Assembly (NCBI GenBank): GCA_013002305.1 | Contig: JABDKG010000102.1 | Coordinates: 1 to 64,000, forward strand | Length of the DNA stretch: 64,000 bases | Direction: 5' to 3' | Origin: Hellea sp. | GTDB taxonomy: Bacteria > Pseudomonadota > Alphaproteobacteria > Caulobacterales > Maricaulaceae | Shown here: piece after piece, positions 33,299-42,770 of the stretch | Numbering within the stretch: the stretch's first letter is position 1 | Layout: every line of letters starts with the position of its first letter | Notes under the pieces: generated by a model | What the model saw: only the letters and a program-made list of their open reading frames with translations | The model's database searches: none | Told to the model about the DNA's origin: nothing | Translations under genes and position numbers: made by a program

Positions 33299-35257
33299 CT
33301 AATTCGACTTACGAAGACCTAATTTATAATCCGTCAGCAAATCATCAATATCATCATTCAGCTGAGGGATCGGCGCGATACGTTCAGCGGCCGGCGCTTC
33401 ACCGGGACCGTCGAGCGAAAGATCATCTTTCTCGATCGAGAACATTGGTGAAATATCGTTCGATTTCGTGCTTACTCTCGCGGCAGGAGACCGCGTTGGC
33501 GCCGAAATCGGAGCCGGGGTCTCGATCGTCGTCGTATATGTGGCGGCCGGGGCGATATCCGGGCTCACGCTCGACGCAACATGGTCCCGCTGGCGAGAGT
33601 TTTGCGCCAACGTTGACGATACTTCGCGATAGCGCATATCCAGTTCGCTCGTCGCCTGTCTTGACTTAAGCAGAGCCTCTTCTGATTTATGCAGTTGATT
33701 GGTTTGTTCGTTTAGTGCCAATTGCAGACGTTCCCGTTCCAGATCCTGCGTCGTGCGTTCCTGACGCAAGGAGGAAATATCACGTGTTGCGGTTTCAACT
33801 ATCTCTTCTTTAAGCCGGAGACGGTCATTCATTTCGACCAATTGAGACTCAAGCTGCGCAATCCGTTCGTCGCGTTTGAGCAGGTTAAATTCATATTGTG
33901 TCTTAAAGCCGCGAATATCCTCGTGAACGCTCCCGATCTGCCCGCGCATCTGTGTGTTCTCGCGGTGCGCTTCTTCAAGGGCGTGGCGCAAATCAGCGGT
34001 TTCATCGCGCAGTTTTCTGCGGGTCTGAACTTGATCATCAAGATCAATCTTGAGAGTCTCAATCTGTTTGGCGAAACCAAGTTTCTCCGATGTCACCTTG
34101 TCGAGTTGCTCGGTTAGGGCCGTAATCCGGCTACGAAGGCTGGTATTTTCGCGATTCTCGACGCCAAGCTCATTATTATAACGCTCAGCCTTGAGGCGGG
34201 TTTCCTGTAATTCTGTGTTGAGCCGGGAAATATTATGCTCAGCATGCTCATGATTTTTCTTGGAATGGGCGAGTTTGGCCTGGGTGGCGTCGAGTTCGCT
34301 TTGCGTATCGCCAAACCGGCGCTGTAGATCTTCCAGCCCAGTTGACAGGTTGGCAATTTTACTTTTTCGTTTCTCAAGCTCTGAACTCAGCGCAAGATTT
34401 TCCGACTTCAAGGCCCGGTTTTCAGGCTCAAGACGGTCTAGCAGCGAGAAATCGACTTCAGCGCGCTCAATATAATTTGTCAGATTTTCAACGCGCTGCT
34501 GGGCCCTGCGAAACATCGAGTCTCCATTTTCAATATCGGAAATTATACTCGATACATCCATGCGCATATCGCCGAGATTGATCCGTCGATGCCCTGTCGT
34601 CGGCTGTTCGCTGCGATAGGCCGGTTCGGCAGTCTTCGTTTCCAATTCAGGTGCCTCATCTTCGGTCGTCATAGTTTCTATCTCAATCTCAATTTCGGTT
34701 GTATCAGCCTCCAGACCTTCTGTCTCGGCGGCTTCAATCGGCGTTTCTTCAATCTCGGGGATGGCGTCTTCAGCGGAAATTTCTTCTTCTATATTGGGCT
34801 CGTCAACTTCTTCTTCAGATGCAAGCATTTCAGTTTCGGAAGCAGGTTTTTCGAGTTTCGCTTCAAGCTCTTCCGGAGGTTCGGTTAGTTCGCCGCGCAA
34901 AAGGCTAAGCGCGCTTTTATAGCTGTCATCACTGAGAATATCGTCGACAGATTTCTGACTGCGGGTTTTTGGAGCATCGGCTTTCAGATTCAAACTGCTC
35001 GCCTGTTCAAACTTGTCTTCAAAGGACACGTTATCGTCTTTCGGGAGCGGTTTGTCTGACAAAATAGATTCTATCATCTCTTGTTCCTTTTTAGTGAAAC
35101 TCGAGAGAGACGGCATTTTGTCCTCGGGTGTTTTGGGTAGGGGATTTTTATCCTCTATCTCGTCGGTTAGGCAGAGCGTTTCATCGAGGGCCATTTCGGC
35201 TTCTTCCTCGACTTTTTTCTCTGATTTATTGCCTGAAAAGCGCTTAAAAATTGACAT
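33299..35257 (-). CDS. Large coiled-coil protein, possible filament or cytoskeletal element
   Basis: The 652-residue protein has three parts. Residues 1 to about 225 are acidic and disordered-looking (EEEAEMALDETLCLTDEIED, then many Glu/Ile repeats). From about 240 to 560 it is a nearly continuous heptad-rich coiled coil (RAQQRVENLTNYIERAEVDF through RYREVSSTLAQNSRQRD). The last 80 or so residues are a Pro/Ala/Ser-rich tail ending in DDIDDLLTDYKLGLRKSN. There is no signal peptide or membrane segment. The head-rod-tail plan is like crescentin and other bacterial intermediate-filament-like proteins, but I cannot show homology. It stands between rpsF and fabD. Confidence 0.6.
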   Translation of the reverse strand: MSIFKRFSGNKSEKKVEEEAEMALDETLCLTDEIEDKNPLPKTPEDKMPSLSSFTKKEQEMIESILSDKPLPKDDNVSFEDKFEQASSLNLKADAPKTRSQKSVDDILSDDSYKSALSLLRGELTEPPEELEAKLEKPASETEMLASEEEVDEPNIEEEISAEDAIPEIEETPIEAAETEGLEADTTEIEIEIETMTTEDEAPELETKTAEPAYRSEQPTTGHRRINLGDMRMDVSSIISDIENGDSMFRRAQQRVENLTNYIERAEVDFSLLDRLEPENRALKSENLALSSELEKRKSKIANLSTGLEDLQRRFGDTQSELDATQAKLAHSKKNHEHAEHNISRLNTELQETRLKAERYNNELGVENRENTSLRSRITALTEQLDKVTSEKLGFAKQIETLKIDLDDQVQTRRKLRDETADLRHALEEAHRENTQMRGQIGSVHEDIRGFKTQYEFNLLKRDERIAQLESQLVEMNDRLRLKEEIVETATRDISSLRQERTTQDLERERLQLALNEQTNQLHKSEEALLKSRQATSELDMRYREVSSTLAQNSRQRDHVASSVSPDIAPAATYTTTIETPAPISAPTRSPAARVSTKSNDISPMFSIEKDDLSLDGPGEAPAAERIAPIPQLNDDIDDLLTDYKLGLRKSN

Positions 35258-35381
35258 ACCAACCCGTTCCGATAGATTCGGTTTTTCAATTTATGAATAA
35301 ACAGCCTTAACGAAGCCTTAATTATTTCTTTGGGTCTACCCATAAATTCTCAGGTTCTAAGGCGATAAAATAGGATTTTAC

Positions 35382-36329
35382 ATGATCTTTTCGTTTATTT
35401 TCCCCGGACAGGGCAGCCAGTCCATTGGCATGGGAAAAGCCTTGGCCGATGCCTTTCCAAGCGCAAGGCAGGTTTTCGAGGAGGTTGACGATGCGTTGTC
35501 GCAGAAACTCTCATCGATGATGTGGGACGGTCCGATCGAGGATCTGACGCTCACTTCCAACACTCAGCCGGCTTTGATGGCGACTTCTGTCGCCGCGATG
35601 CGGGCTCTGGATAAAGAGTTTGGCGTCAAAGTCACAGATGCCAAATTTGTCGCCGGACATTCTTTGGGCGAATATTCGGCCCTATGCGCGGCCGGGACTT
35701 TGCCACTGTCAAAGACCGCCCTGCTTCTGCGGCTACGCGGTGATGCAATGCAGGCGGCCGTTCCGGTTGGGGCCGGCGCTATGGCAGCGCTGCTCGGAGC
35801 GTCGCTCGAGGATGCCGAAACTGTCGTTGAGGCCGGGCAGTCGGTCGGGATTTGCCAAATCGCCAACGACAACGCGACAGGCCAGATCGTCATTTCCGGT
35901 GAAAAATCGGCCGTCGAACGTGCTGCCGAAAAGGCTAGCGAGATCGGCGTTAAAAAAGCTGTTATGCTGCCCGTGTCGGCGCCGTTTCATTGTGACATGA
36001 TGCAGCCTGCGGCCGAAGCCATGGCGGACGCTCTGGCTGACACATTATTTATCAAGCCCGCTGTGCCGGTCGTCAATAATGTCAGCGCAAGAGCGATAAC
36101 TGATCCTGATCAACTCCGTGATGATCTGGTGGCGCAGGTGACGGGCCGCGTCCGCTGGCGCGAATCTATTGAATGGATGGCCGGAAAGGGCGGCGTCGAG
36201 CTGTTCGCCGAACCCGGCTGCGGAAAAGTACTCACGGTCATGCTACGGCGGATCGTCAAAGGGGTTGAAGGCAAGGCGCTGAATTCGCCTGAAGCGCTCG
36301 AAGCGTTTGCGGCCCAACTGAAATCATAA
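35382..36329 (+). CDS. fabD: Malonyl-CoA:ACP transacylase
   Basis: FabD moves malonyl groups from CoA to acyl carrier protein. The 315-residue protein starts FIFPGQGSQSIGMGKAL and has the nucleophile motif GHSLGEYSAL and the second catalytic histidine in VSAPFHCDMM. It opens the fabD-fabG-acpP-fabF cluster, 14 bases before fabG. Confidence 0.97.
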   Translation: MIFSFIFPGQGSQSIGMGKALADAFPSARQVFEEVDDALSQKLSSMMWDGPIEDLTLTSNTQPALMATSVAAMRALDKEFGVKVTDAKFVAGHSLGEYSALCAAGTLPLSKTALLLRLRGDAMQAAVPVGAGAMAALLGASLEDAETVVEAGQSVGICQIANDNATGQIVISGEKSAVERAAEKASEIGVKKAVMLPVSAPFHCDMMQPAAEAMADALADTLFIKPAVPVVNNVSARAITDPDQLRDDLVAQVTGRVRWRESIEWMAGKGGVELFAEPGCGKVLTVMLRRIVKGVEGKALNSPEALEAFAAQLKS

Positions 36330-36343
36330 AAACAGGATAGAAT

Positions 36344-37084
36344 ATGTTTGATTTAACTGGAAAAAGAGCCCTCGTGACCGGCGCAACAGGCGGTCTGGGC
36401 GGCGCGATCGCCAAAACCCTGCACGCGAGGGGCGCTCATGTTGCTTTATCGGGCACGAGAGCTGAAAAACTTGAAACCCTGGCGGGTGAGCTGGGAGATC
36501 GCTGCGCCGTTACGCCTTGTAACCTATCCGATAGTGAGGCCGTCGACGGTCTGGTCAAGCAAGCCTCCGAAGCTTTGGATGGCGGCATTGACATTTTGGT
36601 CTCAAATGCAGGCCTGACCCGCGACGGACTTTTAATGCGGATGAAAGCCGATGATTGGGATCTGGTTCAGAAGGTCAATTTGGAAGCCTATTTCCGTCTT
36701 TCCAAAGCTTGCCTTCGCAGCATGATGAAGGCGCGATTCGGTAGAATTATTGGAATCACGTCCGTTGTCGGCGTGACCGGCAACCCGGGACAGGCTAATT
36801 ATGCCGCCTCTAAAGCCGGAATGATCGGATTTTCTAAATCTCTGGCCCAAGAAGTCGCCAGCCGGGGCGTGACCGTCAATTGTATCGCGCCCGGATTTAT
36901 AGCCTCGCCAATGACGGATGCGCTTAATGATGCTCAAAAAGAAGCGATTCTCACTAAAATACCGGCAGGAACGCTGGGATCAGGGGACGATATCGCCAAT
37001 GCGGCGCTTTATCTGGCGAGTGATGAAGCCTCTTATGTGACGGGTCAGACGCTTCACGTAAATGGCGGAATGGCGATGATTTAG
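36344..37084 (+). CDS. fabG: 3-oxoacyl-ACP reductase
   Basis: FabG reduces 3-ketoacyl-ACP with NADPH. The 246-residue short-chain dehydrogenase has the cofactor motif TGATGGLGGAIA, the NAG motif in LVSNAGLTRDGLLMRM, and the catalytic Ser-Tyr-Lys (ITSVVGVTGNPGQANYAASK). GFIASPMT and the end GQTLHVNGGMAMI are typical FabG. It follows fabD closely. Confidence 0.96.
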   Translation: MFDLTGKRALVTGATGGLGGAIAKTLHARGAHVALSGTRAEKLETLAGELGDRCAVTPCNLSDSEAVDGLVKQASEALDGGIDILVSNAGLTRDGLLMRMKADDWDLVQKVNLEAYFRLSKACLRSMMKARFGRIIGITSVVGVTGNPGQANYAASKAGMIGFSKSLAQEVASRGVTVNCIAPGFIASPMTDALNDAQKEAILTKIPAGTLGSGDDIANAALYLASDEASYVTGQTLHVNGGMAMI

Positions 37085-37235
37085 CGTCAAAAAAGCGGAT
37101 TTTAGAGGCTAGCTTTGGCAATTTTACTGTGTTAGACGCCGCGCGAGTTAATCTTGGGGCTTGTAATCGGGCGAATAAACCTTATTTTCCGGCCTGAAAC
37201 CGCCGCAGTTCGCGGCCATATTTAAGGAAAAACAT

Positions 37236-37472
37236 ATGTCAGATATTTTAGACCGCGTAAAAAAGATGGTAGTCGAGCATCTGGATGCGGACGAAGATAA
37301 AGTGACTGATAAAGCTCACTTCATTGATGATCTAGGCGCAGACAGCCTGGATACTGTAGAGCTTGTCATGGCTTTTGAAGAAGAGTTTGACATCGAAATT
37401 CCGGATGATGCCGCTGAGCACATCCAAACAGTCGGTGACGCTGTAAAGTTCATCTCTGAAAAATCCGGCTAG
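37236..37472 (+). CDS. acpP: Acyl carrier protein
   Basis: The 78-residue acidic protein carries the phosphopantetheine site in [15 protein letters not shown] (Ser37). ATG 37236 follows AAGGA by seven bases. A 151-base gap separates it from fabG, so acpP probably also has its own promoter, in keeping with the high level of ACP needed by cells. Confidence 0.98.
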   Translation: MSDILDRVKKMVVEHLDADEDKVTDKAHFIDDLGADSLDTVELVMAFEEEFDIEIPDDAAEHIQTVGDAVKFISEKSG

Positions 37473-37491
37473 GCTGGTATTTAGTTAAGCA

Positions 37492-38781
37492 ATGCGGCGG
37501 GTTGTAGTCACCGGATTAGGTATTGTCTCGCCCGTCGGTTGCGGCGTCGAACACGCTTGGGCCGCCATTAAAGATGGAAAGTCCGGCGCAGGGGCTATCG
37601 ATCATTTCGAATCCGCCGACCTGGGCTGCACAATTGCAGCGATGGTGCCGAAGCTTGACGGTGTAGGCGGCGGCGGTCCGGATATTCCGGGCACGTTTGA
37701 TCCCGACGCCATCATGTCCAAGCGCGAACGCAAGCGCATTGACGAATTTATCCTCTATTCCATCGCAGCTGCCGATGAAGCGATGCAGGACTCCGGCTGG
37801 AATCCGCTGGAAGAAAGCCAGGAAGAGCAAGAGCGTTCCGGCGTTTTGTTTGGCTCAGGGGTTGGAGGATTAAAAACCACGTCCGAAGCCACGCAGATTC
37901 TGGCCGAAAAAGGTCCGCGACGCGTTTCCCCATTCATCATTCCCAGCATGTTGATCAATTTGACCTCCGGGCAAATCTCGATCCGTCACGGTCTTAAGGG
38001 TCCGAATTCCAGTGTAGCGACCGCTTGTGCGACTGGCGCTCACGCCATCGGCGATGCCGCGCGTTTGATCCAGCAAGATAAAGCCGATGTGATGGTTGCT
38101 GGCGGCGGCGAATCTTCTATTTGCCGGCTTGGCATTGCCGGATTTGTCGCGTGCCGCGCGATGACAACCAGTTTCAACGACAATCCAGAGGCTGCGTCGC
38201 GTCCCTATGATGTTGACCGCGACGGATTTCTAATGGGCGAAGGTGCCGGCGCTGTCGTTCTCGAAGAATATGAACATGCCAAAGCGCGCGGCGCGAAGAT
38301 TTATGCCGAATTTAAGGGCTATGGTATGTCGGGCGATGCTTTTCATATCACGAGTCCGGCGCCGGAAGGCAATGGCGGGTATCGCGCCATGAAAGCCGCG
38401 CTTGAGGATTCAGGTCTGGATGTGAATAACATTGGATATGTCAATGCACACGGAACGTCGACGCCGATGGGTGACGAGCTCGAGGTCATGGCCGTTGAAA
38501 AACTGTTTGGCGGAAATCCTGTCGGGCTCAGTATGTCGGCGACGAAATCGATGACCGGGCATTTGTTAGGCGCTGCCGGTGCCGTTGAAACAATATTCAC
38601 AATTCTGGCATTGCGCGATCAAATTGCCCCGCCGACGATCAATCTGGATAATCCATCGGTCGAAACCCCGATCGATCTGGTTCCGCACAAAGCCAAACCG
38701 ATCAACTGTACGGCGGCCATGTCAAATTCTTTTGGCTTTGGAGGCACGAATGCGGCTTTAATTTTCGCCAAAGCGCCTTAA
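37492..38781 (+). CDS. fabF: 3-oxoacyl-ACP synthase II
   Basis: FabF condenses acyl-ACP with malonyl-ACP. The 429-residue protein has the active-site cysteine in ATACATGAHAIGDA, and the two histidines in NAHGTSTPMGD and TGHLLGAAGAVE. GFGGTNAALIF near the C-terminus is the usual glycine-rich end. It follows acpP by 19 bases and is followed by mltG. Confidence 0.97.
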   Translation: MRRVVVTGLGIVSPVGCGVEHAWAAIKDGKSGAGAIDHFESADLGCTIAAMVPKLDGVGGGGPDIPGTFDPDAIMSKRERKRIDEFILYSIAAADEAMQDSGWNPLEESQEEQERSGVLFGSGVGGLKTTSEATQILAEKGPRRVSPFIIPSMLINLTSGQISIRHGLKGPNSSVATACATGAHAIGDAARLIQQDKADVMVAGGGESSICRLGIAGFVACRAMTTSFNDNPEAASRPYDVDRDGFLMGEGAGAVVLEEYEHAKARGAKIYAEFKGYGMSGDAFHITSPAPEGNGGYRAMKAALEDSGLDVNNIGYVNAHGTSTPMGDELEVMAVEKLFGGNPVGLSMSATKSMTGHLLGAAGAVETIFTILALRDQIAPPTINLDNPSVETPIDLVPHKAKPINCTAAMSNSFGFGGTNAALIFAKAP

Positions 38782-38790
38782 TATCGGACT

Positions 38791-39888
38791 ATGTCCAAAC
38801 GCAAATCCTTCTCGACTCGAAAGAAAGATAACGCGCCCTCGGCCATGGAAAATGGCCAATCCTCACCCAAATTGAAAAAACGCCACAAAGGCCTGATTGC
38901 TTTTGTCGGGCTCGGCGCGGTCTTGACAATCCTCGTCGGCGTGCTGTTCGCAAGTTGGAGCTTTTTACAATATACATTTGTCTCGCAAGGCCCGCTGGCC
39001 GAGGAGACCGTCTTTACCGTTCCCCAAGGCGCCGGAACCTCGTCAATTGCAAACAAACTGGCAGCAGAAGGTATCATCGATAGCGCCACCATGTTCAAGC
39101 TGATGATCCGCTTGGATAAAGTTGACGGCACGCTTAAGGCCGGCGAATTTATGATCCCGCCCGAGGCCAGCCTGCGCGATGTTATGGAGGTGCTAAAAGA
39201 CGGCAAAGCCATTCTTTATCCGTTTACAGCGCCGGAAGGGCTTACATCCGCCCAGATTATGCGCGCCATGGCCAAAGTACCAACATTGATCGATGACAGT
39301 CCGGGCATGCCCGCCGAAGGCACTTTGTTGCCGGAAACCTATATGACACCGCGCGGTATGAGCCGCTCGCAGCTGGTCGCGAAAATGCAGACCGCCCAAT
39401 CTGATTTGCTGGATAAATTGTGGGATAAAAGACAAGACGGCCTCCCGATAAAGACCCGCGAAGAAGCTATTATTCTGGCCTCCATCGTCGAAAAAGAAAC
39501 CGGGGTGACGTCAGAGCGGGACAAGGTCGCCGGCGTGTTTATCAACCGTCTAAATAAAGGTATGCGATTGCAATCCGACCCAACGATCATTTACGGCGTA
39601 TCCCAGGGTGAACCGCTGGGCCGCGGCATTCGCCAATCTGAAATTGACCGGGTCACGGATTGGAACACCTATCAGATGGACGGGCTGCCCAAGACCCCCA
39701 TCTGCAACCCCGGCCGGGAGGCAATCGCCGCCGTCCTTAATCCGGCGGCAACCGAATATATCTATTTTGTCGCCGATGGAACTGGCGGGCATATATTTGG
39801 CAAGACGCTGGCTGAACATAATGAGAATGTAAAAAACTGGCGCAAGATTGAGCGCGAACGCAAACGCGCAGCAGGCGGCGGGGAGTAG
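38791..39888 (+). CDS. mltG: Endolytic murein transglycosylase MltG (YceG)
   Basis: MltG cuts nascent glycan strands at the inner membrane. The 365-residue protein has a short basic cytoplasmic N-terminus, one membrane helix (LIAFVGLGAVLTILVGVLF), a LysM-like region, and the catalytic domain with IILASIVEKETGV, SDPTIIYG and YQMDGLPKTPICNPG. The glutamate in VEKET is the expected catalytic residue. It lies 9 bases after fabF and two bases before gmk; the yicC gene often found between mltG and gmk is absent. Confidence 0.94.
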   Translation: MSKRKSFSTRKKDNAPSAMENGQSSPKLKKRHKGLIAFVGLGAVLTILVGVLFASWSFLQYTFVSQGPLAEETVFTVPQGAGTSSIANKLAAEGIIDSATMFKLMIRLDKVDGTLKAGEFMIPPEASLRDVMEVLKDGKAILYPFTAPEGLTSAQIMRAMAKVPTLIDDSPGMPAEGTLLPETYMTPRGMSRSQLVAKMQTAQSDLLDKLWDKRQDGLPIKTREEAIILASIVEKETGVTSERDKVAGVFINRLNKGMRLQSDPTIIYGVSQGEPLGRGIRQSEIDRVTDWNTYQMDGLPKTPICNPGREAIAAVLNPAATEYIYFVADGTGGHIFGKTLAEHNENVKNWRKIERERKRAAGGGE

Positions 39889-39890
39889 TC

Positions 39891-40535
39891 ATGGATTTGC
39901 AAGAACTTAAAAGTCATCGCCGCGGCCTGATGATAATCCTGTCGTCACCATCGGGCGCAGGCAAGACAACGCTGACCCGGCAATTATTGTCCGAGAACCA
40001 GAAAATGACCATGTCAGTATCGGCAACGACCCGCAAACCGCGCCCCGGCGAGATCGACGGCAAGGACTATTTCTTTGTTTCCAAAGAAGAGTTCTCAAAC
40101 ATGATCGACGAGGATGAATTTCTCGAGCACGCCAAAGTCTTCGACAATTATTATGGCACGCCGCGCGGGCCGGTCGAAGAGGCCTTGTCGCAGGGTCACG
40201 ACGTCATATTTGATATTGACTGGCAGGGCGCGCAGCAATTGACTCAGGCCGCGTCTGATGACCTTGTCAAAATATTTGTTCTGCCGCCCAATATGCAGGA
40301 GCTTGAGAAACGTCTGCGCTCACGCGCTCAGGACAGCGACGACGTGATCGCCCGGCGGATGAGTAAATCCGAGGCTGAGATCAGTCACTGGGCTGAATAT
40401 GACTATGTCATCGTCAATGAAGATATTGACCTTGCAATGGCCGAACTTTCAGCTGTTATTATTGCAGAGCGGCAAAAACGAAAACGCCAGCTCTGGCTCG
40501 GTCCATTTGTGAAGTCGTTGGTGCAAGGCGGGTGA
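39891..40535 (+). CDS. gmk: Guanylate kinase
   Basis: Gmk converts GMP to GDP. The 214-residue protein has the P-loop LSSPSGAGKTTL, the GMP-binding SATTRKPRPGEIDGKDYFFV, and VIFDIDWQGAQQL. It ends the fab-mltG-gmk cluster. Its stop codon lies inside a hairpin shared with the convergent DUF2254 gene. Confidence 0.97.
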   Translation: MDLQELKSHRRGLMIILSSPSGAGKTTLTRQLLSENQKMTMSVSATTRKPRPGEIDGKDYFFVSKEEFSNMIDEDEFLEHAKVFDNYYGTPRGPVEEALSQGHDVIFDIDWQGAQQLTQAASDDLVKIFVLPPNMQELEKRLRSRAQDSDDVIARRMSKSEAEISHWAEYDYVIVNEDIDLAMAELSAVIIAERQKRKRQLWLGPFVKSLVQGG

Positions 40536-40551
40536 CCTAGTCTAGGTCACC
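40531..40551. terminator. Bidirectional hairpin containing two stop codons
   Basis: GGTGACCTA (40531-40539) and TAGGTCACC (40543-40551) form a perfect nine-base stem with a three-base loop. The TGA of gmk and the TAG of the DUF2254 gene both lie within it. There is no T-run on either side, so it is a candidate convergent attenuator or an mRNA 3'-end stabiliser. Confidence 0.5.
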
Positions 40552-41873
40552 ATCTTAAGGCGTTTTTTCAAATAATCCTTATCGGCGGCGACGATTTGGC
40601 TGTCAGTGGCAGCAATATTCAGGGCGCGGGCGTGCGCTCTTAATATTTTTTTCTGAGACGTATTCTCAGCCGACTCAATCAGGTCATCTAAAATATCCAA
40701 CAGCCTGCAAGTGACGTTAAAATCGGTCGCGACATAATTGCGCGACTGACCAAGCATATTATCGGCAAAATGTTTGAAATCGATCGGGTTCGTGATCACG
40801 CGCACATCGCCGTTATCATCGGCGCGATAGGGGTTTGGAATATTGGCCCGCATCATCGCTTTCAGTGAACTTTTAAACCAGTTTATACAGTTGATCGCCG
40901 TAAAGGGATCATTGACGCCCGGGGACAAGGCCCGGGCTAGAATTTCAACCAGCTCATCGGCGAGAAACAGAATATTTTGATGGGCCGTGCGTTCTTTGCC
41001 CATGGCATAGGTTTTCTTAAAACTAGCCGATATCTCCTGTAGGGTTTCATCATCAATATCTTTTTGGGGCCAAATGCTAACGAGTTCCTCGCCGTTCGTG
41101 ATGAAATCGCCGGGCTGTTTCATGAGTTCGATTACCAAATCATGTTCTATTGCAAGGCGCATCATCGCGCTATCATTGACGGCCTGGACGAAGCCTTCGG
41201 ATTCGGCACATACATGATGAGCGCTCGCCTCGGGGATGGAACGGCGGTCAAACTTTTTCGTCTCGGTTGCCTTGCCAAGATCCGCCGGGAACGTCTTTTC
41301 AATATTATCTCGCAATTTTTTGCCGACCCGCGCCAGAATATTGCCAACATTGAGAGTTTCAGGAATGTGATGTATGAAAAATATCATCACACCAACGCTG
41401 ACCAGAGTCATAATAACGGCGACCAGCAGTGAAAGGTTAGGGACAAATTGAGATATCGTGTCGGGACCGGATGAGGCGTCGCCAGCATGGGTAATCCGAA
41501 GGACAAGCAGCGCGTAAACAAATGTGGATGTAAAGGTTCCGAGCGTAAATTGATTGGCGCGATCGCGCATAAAATTACCGATCAGGCGTGGCCCATATTG
41601 GCCGGATGCGGTGGTGACGGCGACCATCGTAATTGAGAATGTCACGGCGGCGACAGTCATCATGGCTCCGGCAATCGTAGCCAATACGGCCCGCGCGCCG
41701 CCCGGTTCGATTGCATAAAAAATGTCGAGCTTTCGCGCAATTTCCGCGCTTAGCTGGGCGTCAATATAAGCGGTTGCTGTCGCTAAAATGACAGTCAAAA
41801 GAACCATGATTCCAGGAATAAAATAATAGCTGCTCTGGAGGTCCTGCCAGAATTTGATGAGACGTGCATTCAT
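40542..41873 (-). CDS. DUF2254 family membrane protein
   Basis: The 443-residue protein has four membrane segments in its first 170 residues or so (YFIPGIMVLLTVILATATAY, VLATIAGAMMTVAAVTFSIT, FTSTFVYALLVLRI, LSLLVAVIMTLVSVGVMIFF) and a soluble C-terminal half. The motif SITMVAVTTASGQYGPRL is characteristic of DUF2254. The biochemical role is unknown. It is convergent with gmk and followed by rsmA on the same strand in the lower-numbered direction of a separate operon. Confidence 0.85.
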   Translation of the reverse strand: MNARLIKFWQDLQSSYYFIPGIMVLLTVILATATAYIDAQLSAEIARKLDIFYAIEPGGARAVLATIAGAMMTVAAVTFSITMVAVTTASGQYGPRLIGNFMRDRANQFTLGTFTSTFVYALLVLRITHAGDASSGPDTISQFVPNLSLLVAVIMTLVSVGVMIFFIHHIPETLNVGNILARVGKKLRDNIEKTFPADLGKATETKKFDRRSIPEASAHHVCAESEGFVQAVNDSAMMRLAIEHDLVIELMKQPGDFITNGEELVSIWPQKDIDDETLQEISASFKKTYAMGKERTAHQNILFLADELVEILARALSPGVNDPFTAINCINWFKSSLKAMMRANIPNPYRADDNGDVRVITNPIDFKHFADNMLGQSRNYVATDFNVTCRLLDILDDLIESAENTSQKKILRAHARALNIAATDSQIVAADKDYLKKRLKMVT

Positions 41874-41921
41874 GATTGAACCTTGGCGGTCAAATTTGTT
41901 TAGGTCAATGTAAAGGCGCGC

Positions 41922-42770
41922 TTATTTGCTTAGCGAGACCGATTTTGCCAGTTCCTGAAACGCGGATATCGGCAAGGTTTCGGGGCGGTCGGTCGGATTG
42001 ACAGCCTTTGCCGCAAGCCATGTTTCTAAATCCAGCCCGTATTTCTTGGCAAAGGGTTTGAGGGATTTTCTCAGCATTTTGCGGCGCTGACCAAATGCAG
42101 CTCGCGTGAGTTCTCCGAGTAACTTCAAATTTGAAAACCGTTCGGCTTCAGGAAGAGGCTCCAATACGACGACGGCGCTATCGACCTTAGGCGGCGGAGA
42201 GAAAGATTTCGCCGGAACGTCAAAGGCCATGCGGCACGTACAGACAGATTGCGCCAGAATCGCGAGACGGCTATAGGCGCTCTCACCGGGCGCCGCTACG
42301 ATGCGCTGGGCCACTTCTTTTTGAAACATCAAAACGGCTTGATCCCAAAATAGCGGATCGGCGGTGAGCCAGTTGATCAGCATCTTCGTGCCGACATTAT
42401 AGGGTAGATTGGCCGCGATTTTGATCGGCTTACCAGGGCCGAGCTCTGTCGCGATATCGACGCTCAGCGCGTCGCCTTTAATAATCGAGAGCCGGTTGTC
42501 GCTCACATCGGCGATCGCTTTGAGCGCGGGCAGGAACTGCTCATCCATTTCAATCACGGTCACGGCTTCTGCGCCGGCTTTGAGCAGAGACCGGGTTAAC
42601 CCGCCCGGGCCGGGGCCAATTTCGGCGACATGCACGCCTTCCAGCGGCAGAGCTAAACGCGCGATCATGTCGGTGACATTCATATCGAGCAGGAAATGCT
42701 GGCCGAGCTTTTTATTAGCACCCAGCCCGTATAGACGGACAGTTTGAGAGAGAGTTGGGAGATTATCCAT
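41922..42770 (-). CDS. rsmA: 16S rRNA (adenine(1518)-N6/adenine(1519)-N6)-dimethyltransferase
   Basis: RsmA (KsgA) dimethylates two adenines in helix 45 of 16S rRNA late in 30S assembly. The 282-residue protein has the RsmA start NKKLGQHFLLD, the SAM motif EIGPGPGGLTRSLL and the catalytic NLPYNVGTKML. Its ATG lies eight bases inside the end of pdxA, so it is coupled to it. Order surA-pdxA-rsmA is conserved in many proteobacteria. Confidence 0.97.
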   Translation of the reverse strand: MDNLPTLSQTVRLYGLGANKKLGQHFLLDMNVTDMIARLALPLEGVHVAEIGPGPGGLTRSLLKAGAEAVTVIEMDEQFLPALKAIADVSDNRLSIIKGDALSVDIATELGPGKPIKIAANLPYNVGTKMLINWLTADPLFWDQAVLMFQKEVAQRIVAAPGESAYSRLAILAQSVCTCRMAFDVPAKSFSPPPKVDSAVVVLEPLPEAERFSNLKLLGELTRAAFGQRRKMLRKSLKPFAKKYGLDLETWLAAKAVNPTDRPETLPISAFQELAKSVSLSK

